Assembly: GCF_900111895.1 (NCBI RefSeq)
Contig: NZ_FOKB01000005.1
Coordinates: forward strand, 124,001-188,000
Direction: 5' to 3'
Length of the DNA stretch: 64,000 nt
From: Pseudomonas simiae
GTDB taxonomy: Bacteria; Pseudomonadota; Gammaproteobacteria; Pseudomonadales; Pseudomonadaceae
How positions within the stretch are numbered: the first letter of the stretch is position 1; every line of letters begins with the position of its first letter. Shown one piece after another: positions 59,494 to 64,000 of this stretch. The notes beneath the pieces were generated by a model. It saw only the letters and a list, made by a program, of their open reading frames with translations, did not search any database and had not been told where the DNA came from. Both the position numbers and the translations under genes were made by a program.

Positions 59494-60396
59494 ATGGACA
59501 CATCCATCCGTCGTGGTTCGTGGGAAATGATCGCCGCCATGCTCATCTCGGGCACCATTGGCTGGTTTGTACTGGTCTCTGGCGTGTCGGTGATCGAAGT
59601 GGTGTTCTGGCGCTGCGTGATCGGTGGGCTGACGCTCTTGCTGGTGTGCGCGCTGCTGGGTTATTTGCGCCTGGACCTGCTGAACGGGGCCAAGCTCGGC
59701 CTGGCGATGCTCAGTGGCGTGGCGATTGTTGGCAATTGGTTGCTGCTGTTCGAATCCTATTCCCGTGCCTCCATTGCCATCAGCACAGCGGTGTACAACG
59801 TGCAGCCGTTCATGTTGGTGATGCTGGCGGCAGTGTTCCTCGGAGAAAAGATCACCGTGCAGAAACTGGCGTGGCTGAGTATTGCGTTTTTGGGGATGCT
59901 GGCGATTGTCACGGCCCATGGCGACCAACAGACCGGCGACGATTACCTGGCCGGCATCGCCTTGGCGCTGGGTGCGGCGTTTCTCTATGCCATTGCGGCG
60001 CTGATCATCAAGCGTTTGAAAGAAGTGCCACCGCATTTGATGGCGTTGATCCAGGTGACCACCGGCGCGCTGCTGCTCGCGCCAATGGTGCCTTGGAACA
60101 GTTTGCCAGCCACCACCAACGCCTGGGCGGCATTGGTGACACTCGGCGTGGTGCACACCGGTTTGATGTACGTGCTGCTGTACGGCGCGATCCAGAAACT
60201 GCCCACGGCGATTACCGGTGCGCTGTCGTTCATCTACCCGATTGCGGCGATCTTCGTCGATTGGATCGCCTTCGGGCATCGCCTGGGCTGGCTGCAATGG
60301 TTGGGTGTGGCGGCGATTCTGCTGGCGGCTGCGGGGTTGCAGCGGGGCTGGTGGTGGCCCCGCTCGCAGACGGTCAGTGCGTACCCTGGAAAATGA
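59494..60396 (+). CDS. EamA-family (DMT) transporter
   Basis: A 300-residue ten-helix transporter with two EamA repeats (EVVFWRCVIGGLTLLLVCALL, SIAISTAVYNVQPFMLVMLAAVFLGEKI, GALSFIYPIAAIFVDWIAFGH). Likely an amino-acid or metabolite exporter controlled by the adjacent Lrp-type regulator. Its last 23 bases overlap the end of the converging rlhA gene. Confidence 0.92.
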   Translation: MDTSIRRGSWEMIAAMLISGTIGWFVLVSGVSVIEVVFWRCVIGGLTLLLVCALLGYLRLDLLNGAKLGLAMLSGVAIVGNWLLLFESYSRASIAISTAVYNVQPFMLVMLAAVFLGEKITVQKLAWLSIAFLGMLAIVTAHGDQQTGDDYLAGIALALGAAFLYAIAALIIKRLKEVPPHLMALIQVTTGALLLAPMVPWNSLPATTNAWAALVTLGVVHTGLMYVLLYGAIQKLPTAITGALSFIYPIAAIFVDWIAFGHRLGWLQWLGVAAILLAAAGLQRGWWWPRSQTVSAYPGK

Positions 60397-62353
60397 TGTT
60401 TTCCGGGTTGAAGTGCTCCACCGCGCTGCCCGGTTGCGGCAAGCCCAGGATATGCCCCTTGATCTTGCCCACCACGTGCATCTCGCACGGTTTGCAGTCG
60501 AACTTCAGGGTCAGCACTTCATCGCCGTGGATCAACTGCATCGGCGCGACCTTGGTCTTCACGCCCGTGACACCCTTCGCCTGTTTAGGGCACAGGTTGA
60601 ACGAGAAGCGCAGGCAGTGCTTGGTGATCATCACCGGTACTTCGCCGGTTTCCTCATGGGCTTCGAACGCGGCGTCGATCAGCTTCACCCCGTGACGGTG
60701 GTAGAAGTCGCGGGCTTTCTGGTTGTAGACGTTGGCCAGGAACGACAGGTGCGCATCCGGGTAGACCGGCGGCGGGGTGGTTTCGGCTTTGCGTCCACCG
60801 CGTGGATGTGCGGCCACACGGGCAGCGGTCAGCGCTTCGATCACTTCGCGGCGCAAGGCTTTGAGCTGTGAGTTGGGGATGAAGAACGCTTGCGGCGCAT
60901 CCAGCTGGATATCGGTCGCGTGGTATTCGGTGGTGCCCAGTTGGCCGAGCAGGTCGCGCAAGGTATCCAGCGCCTGCTCCGGCTTGTTGGCCACGCCGAA
61001 CGGGCCGGGCAGGGTGACGCTGGCGCTGATGCCTTCTTCACTGGTGGCAGTCACGTCCAGCTGCTCTTCACGCAGGCGAGCCACCCACGTCAGGCCGATG
61101 CGGCGTTCGGACGAGGTCTTCAACAGCGCCTGTTGCCAGTTGTGGTCGAGGTTGCGGTTCAGCGGATGATTCGGGCGCAGTTGATGCAGGCCGGCCGGCA
61201 TTTCATTCGGTTCGACGCGGTAGCGATAGCGTTTCTCGCCGTCTTCCTCGAACTCGCCCTTAGGCTCGGCGATGTTGGCGCGGAAACCCACCACTTCACG
61301 CTTGACCAGCACGTTGAGGCCGTCGCCATTGGACAGCGGCTCATGGGTGACCACTTGCAGGTCACGCTTGCCGGCTTTTTCCACCACACCCACCGGCAGG
61401 CCGGTGAACGTCGGGGTGTCGAAGGCGCCGATGTCGATCTTGCGGTCAGTGACGAAATAGTCGGTGCTGCCACGGTGAAAGGTCTTTTCCGGATCGGGCA
61501 GGAAGAAGTGCGCGGTACGGCCGCTGGAAGCGCGAGCCAGGTCCGGGCGGTCTTCAAGGATCTCGTCGAGGCGCTGGCGGTAGTAGGCGGTGATGTTCTT
61601 CACATAGCCCATGTCTTTATAGCGACCTTCGATCTTGAACGAGCGCACGCCGGCTTCGACCAAGGCGCGCAGGTTGGCGCTCTGGTTGTTGTCTTTCATC
61701 GACAGCAGGTGCTTTTCAAAGGCCACGACACGGCCCTGATCATCTTTCAAGGTATACGGCAAACGGCAAGCCTGGGAGCAATCCCCACGGTTGGCACTAC
61801 GGCCATTCTGCGCGTGGGAGATGTTGCACTGACCGGAGAACGCCACGCACAAGGCGCCGTGGATGAAAAACTCGATGGCGGCATCGGTTTCGTCGGCGAT
61901 GGCGCGGATTTCCTGCAGGTTCAGCTCACGGGCCAAGACCAACTGCGAGAAACCGGCCTGGTCGAGAAACTTGGCGCGGCCCAGGGTGCGAATGTCGGTC
62001 TGGGTACTGGCGTGCAGCTCGATGGGCGGAATATCCAGCTCCATCACGCCAAGGTCTTGCACGATCAACGCATCGACGCCGGCGTCGAAGAGCTGATGGA
62101 TCAGCTTGCGCGCCGGTTCCAGTTCGTTGTCATGCAAGATGGTGTTGATCGTGGTGAACACGCGTGCGTGGTACCGGCGCGCGAATTCTACCAGGGACGC
62201 GATATCGCTCACGTCGTTACAGGCGTTATGGCGCGCGCCGAAGCTCGGGCCGCCAATGTACACGGCGTCGGCGCCATGCAGGATCGCCTCGCGCGCGATG
62301 GCGACATCGCGGGCAGGGCTGAGCAATTCCAGGTGATGCTTGGGCAAGGACAT
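60374..62353 (-). CDS. rlhA: 23S rRNA 5-hydroxycytidine C2501 synthase RlhA (U32 family)
   Basis: ATG 62353 (MSLPKHHLELLSPARD) gives 659 residues, the length of E. coli RlhA (YdcP) and much longer than the related TrhP (YegQ). Conserved segments include GADAVYIGGPSFGARHN, LIVQDLGVMELDIPPIELHAST, CNISHAQNGRSANRGDCSQACRLPY with cysteine ligands of the iron-sulfur site, GVRSFKIEGRYKDM, and the C-terminal FNLCPKQAKG and FDCKPCEMHVVGKIKGHIL. RlhA hydroxylates a cytidine near the peptidyl-transferase centre. It was long annotated as a collagenase-like peptidase. Confidence 0.95.
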   Translation of the reverse strand: MSLPKHHLELLSPARDVAIAREAILHGADAVYIGGPSFGARHNACNDVSDIASLVEFARRYHARVFTTINTILHDNELEPARKLIHQLFDAGVDALIVQDLGVMELDIPPIELHASTQTDIRTLGRAKFLDQAGFSQLVLARELNLQEIRAIADETDAAIEFFIHGALCVAFSGQCNISHAQNGRSANRGDCSQACRLPYTLKDDQGRVVAFEKHLLSMKDNNQSANLRALVEAGVRSFKIEGRYKDMGYVKNITAYYRQRLDEILEDRPDLARASSGRTAHFFLPDPEKTFHRGSTDYFVTDRKIDIGAFDTPTFTGLPVGVVEKAGKRDLQVVTHEPLSNGDGLNVLVKREVVGFRANIAEPKGEFEEDGEKRYRYRVEPNEMPAGLHQLRPNHPLNRNLDHNWQQALLKTSSERRIGLTWVARLREEQLDVTATSEEGISASVTLPGPFGVANKPEQALDTLRDLLGQLGTTEYHATDIQLDAPQAFFIPNSQLKALRREVIEALTAARVAAHPRGGRKAETTPPPVYPDAHLSFLANVYNQKARDFYHRHGVKLIDAAFEAHEETGEVPVMITKHCLRFSFNLCPKQAKGVTGVKTKVAPMQLIHGDEVLTLKFDCKPCEMHVVGKIKGHILGLPQPGSAVEHFNPENIIFQGTH

Positions 62354-62423
62354 AGTTTTTTTAGTCAGGCTTGTCACGGTTGAGGCGGGCATTGTAGCTG
62401 TGAAATGCCTGACCGGCACCCAC

Positions 62424-62804
62424 TCAGGCCTGAGCGGCCATCGCAGTCACTTCCACGCGCATGCCGTCTACGGCCAGAGCGGCAACGCCAACGGCCGCGC
62501 GCACGGGCCAGGGCTTGGCAAAGAAGCGTTTGTAGACCTCGTTGAAGGCCGCGCGATCGGCCATATCCGTCAGATAAATGGTCAGGTGCATCACCCGGTC
62601 CATCGAGCTGCCGGCCTTTTCCAGGGCGACTTTCAAGGCTTGCAGGGTGCATTCGCTTTGCTGGGTGATATCGCCCAGCTCCAGGCTGCCATCAGCACGG
62701 GTCGGGATCTGGGTGGACACCAGGATGCCATTGAAGCCGATCACGTCGGAGGAAATCGAGTCGGCATCGGGGTCCGGGGTGTAGTGCAGGTCGTGGTTGG
62801 CCAT
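62424..62804 (-). CDS. RidA-family protein (YjgF/YER057c/UK114)
   Basis: A 126-residue RidA-like protein: FNGILVSTQIPTRADGSLEL, LQALKVALEKAGSSMDRVMHLTIYLTD, FFAKPWPVRAAVGVAALAVDGMRVEV. RidA enzymes hydrolyse reactive enamine/imine intermediates, using the Arg of the P-x-R-x-x-VGV-like motif (here PVRAAVGV). It lies between rlhA and the ketoacyl synthase on the same strand but is separated from both, so no operon role is claimed. Confidence 0.9.
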   Translation of the reverse strand: MANHDLHYTPDPDADSISSDVIGFNGILVSTQIPTRADGSLELGDITQQSECTLQALKVALEKAGSSMDRVMHLTIYLTDMADRAAFNEVYKRFFAKPWPVRAAVGVAALAVDGMRVEVTAMAAQA

Positions 62805-62869
62805 GGGCGCCTCTGGTTGGCAGGTTCAGAAAGGCGCCCATGGTCCCCGAAATTGACGACAGGGGCAAA

Positions 62870-64000
62870 CTACGCCCAGCGGCGGAACAACACGCTGGCA
62901 TTCACGCCGCCGAAGCCGAAGCCGTTGGACAGCGCGTATTCGATCGGCATGGGGCGGGCTGCACCGCGCACCATATCCAGGCCATCCGCAAGTGGGTCGG
63001 GGTTTTGCAGGTTGAGGGTGACCGGGGCAACCTGGTCGCGCAGGGCGAGCACGGTGAAAATGGCTTCAATTCCGCCCGCAGCCCCCAACAGGTGACCGGT
63101 GGCGGATTTGGTCGAGCTGATGGCCGGACTGCCTTTGGCGCCGAACACCGTGTTGATCGCCGCCAGTTCGCCTTTGTCGCCCACCGGAGTGGAGGTGGCG
63201 TGAGCATTCAAGTACTGCACCTGGGTCGCATCGATTCCAGCCTGGCGCAAGGCCTGCAGCATGGCGCGTCGCGCACCGTCGCCATCTTCCGGGCCGGCCG
63301 TCATGTGATAGGCGTCGGCACTGGTGCCGTAGCCCACCAATTCCGCAATCGGCTGTGCGCCACGTGCCAGGGCGTGTTCGAGTTCCTCAATGACGAGGAT
63401 GCCGGCGCCTTCGCCCATGACAAAACCGTCACGTGCCTGGTCGAATGGCCGCGAAGCCAGCTCGGGTGTTTCATTGAAGTCGCTGGACAATGCCCGTGCC
63501 GCCGCAAAGCCAGCCAGGCTGACCCGATGAATGGCCGCTTCGGCACCGCCACATACCGCCACATCGACTTCACCGGCACGAATCATCCGTGCCGCGTCGC
63601 CAATCGCCTGCACACCTGCCGCACAGGCGGTCACCGGTGCGCCCAGCGGGCCTTTCAACCCATAGTTGATCGACACATGCCCGGCGGCCATGTTGCTCAG
63701 GAAGGAGGGGATGGTGAACGGCGACAACCGCCGTGGGCCTTTGCTATCGGTGGTGCGTACCGCATCGGCAATTGCCGGGAAGCCGCCGACACCCGAAGCG
63801 ATGATGGTGGCAGTACGTTCCTGCGCTTCGGGCGTCACTGGCGCCCATCCGGCCTGCTTCAAGGCTTCATCCGCCGCCGCCAGGGCGAACAGGATAAAGC
63901 GGTCCATCTTGCGCTGTTCCTTGGGCGCCAGCAGTCGACCGGGGTCGAAGCCGGCTTCTGGATCCTGCTGCACGCTTTGTACCTGGCCACCGATGCTCAC
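62870..64000 (-). CDS. Beta-ketoacyl-ACP synthase II (FabF-like), N-terminus cut by window edge
   Basis: The visible 376 residues are the C-terminal part of a KAS II enzyme, usually about 414 residues, so roughly 40 N-terminal residues lie outside. The catalytic cysteine is in VTACAAGVQAIGDAARMI, with the two histidines in NAHATSTPVGDKGE and TKSATGHLLGAAGG; SNGFGFGGVNAS closes the protein. It condenses malonyl-ACP with an acyl-ACP in fatty acid or a secondary acyl pathway. The apparent start at 63998-64000 is probably internal (Val). Whether this is the main FabF or a second copy cannot be told. Confidence 0.92.
   Translation of the reverse strand: MSIGGQVQSVQQDPEAGFDPGRLLAPKEQRKMDRFILFALAAADEALKQAGWAPVTPEAQERTATIIASGVGGFPAIADAVRTTDSKGPRRLSPFTIPSFLSNMAAGHVSINYGLKGPLGAPVTACAAGVQAIGDAARMIRAGEVDVAVCGGAEAAIHRVSLAGFAAARALSSDFNETPELASRPFDQARDGFVMGEGAGILVIEELEHALARGAQPIAELVGYGTSADAYHMTAGPEDGDGARRAMLQALRQAGIDATQVQYLNAHATSTPVGDKGELAAINTVFGAKGSPAISSTKSATGHLLGAAGGIEAIFTVLALRDQVAPVTLNLQNPDPLADGLDMVRGAARPMPIEYALSNGFGFGGVNASVLFRRWA

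Noticed and set aside
60890..62383. 497-codon frame opposite rlhA
   Set aside because: The rlhA strand matches a known protein along its length, so the reverse frame is a shadow.

Overview
The window is chromosomal DNA from a fluorescent Pseudomonas, most likely the P. fluorescens group. The evidence is the order aprA-inh-aprDEF, then two S8 autotransporter proteases, then a tliA-type lipase. High-GC codon use, Pseudomonas REP palindromes and DUF1652- and RlhA-type genes agree with this. No rRNA, tRNA, CRISPR array, integrase or insertion sequence was seen. It reads as core and flexible chromosome rather than a mobile island.

Left part (1-11.3 kb): a pirin (cut at the window edge), a UvrD/HelD-type helicase, a DUF1652 protein, and an AraC-type regulator followed by a PuuB-like amine oxidase, a cupin and a PotF-like periplasmic binding protein. 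A REP pair follows, then a LuxR-type regulator divergent from an APC permease and a DmpA-type aminopeptidase.

Secretion locus (11.3-25.6 kb): alkaline metalloprotease AprA, its inhibitor, the complete type I exporter AprDEF, two paralogous autotransporter subtilases and lipase TliA, closed by a strong hairpin. The aprA leader carries a perfect RsmA/CsrA recognition sequence over the ribosome binding site, and a UUCG hairpin separates aprA from inh.

Middle (25.6-36.6 kb): a small lipoprotein, a FAN1-type nuclease translationally coupled to an XPD/DinG-like helicase with its own N-terminal nuclease domain, an epoxide-hydrolase-like enzyme, a possible histidine-kinase remnant, a SnoaL-like protein, an ATP-grasp/alpha-E pair, a membrane protein plus two tiny hydrophilic proteins behind an AlgU-like promoter, and a cation/proton antiporter.

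Amino-acid uptake locus (36.8-45.6 kb): one polypeptide fuses a PLP aminotransferase to an ABC ATPase. It is followed by a binding protein, two permeases and an EamA exporter. A convergent TetR gene and a divergent AspA/AstE-type deacylase follow. Matching TTGAAC-N4-GTTCA(A/G) palindromes lie upstream of both transcription units, which suggests one TetR regulon. An AraC regulator/secreted hydrolase pair follows.

The strongest candidate for an undescribed system is the tightly overlapping seven-gene minus-strand operon at 45.8-52.1 kb: thermostable-hemolysin-family protein, AMP-dependent ligase, heme-oxygenase-like diiron protein, SDR, TPR protein and a QseB/PmrA-like two-component pair. Two inverted copies of a PmrA/QseB-like box lie between it and a divergent cytochrome b561. 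This looks like a self-regulated pathway for a modified acyl metabolite.

Right part (52.8-64 kb): a pentose-type ABC transporter with LacI regulator and xylulokinase, an Lrp regulator with an EamA exporter, RlhA (23S rRNA hydroxylation), a RidA-family protein and a truncated beta-ketoacyl-ACP synthase. Product names rest on recognition of motifs and families from memory; no database search was run.
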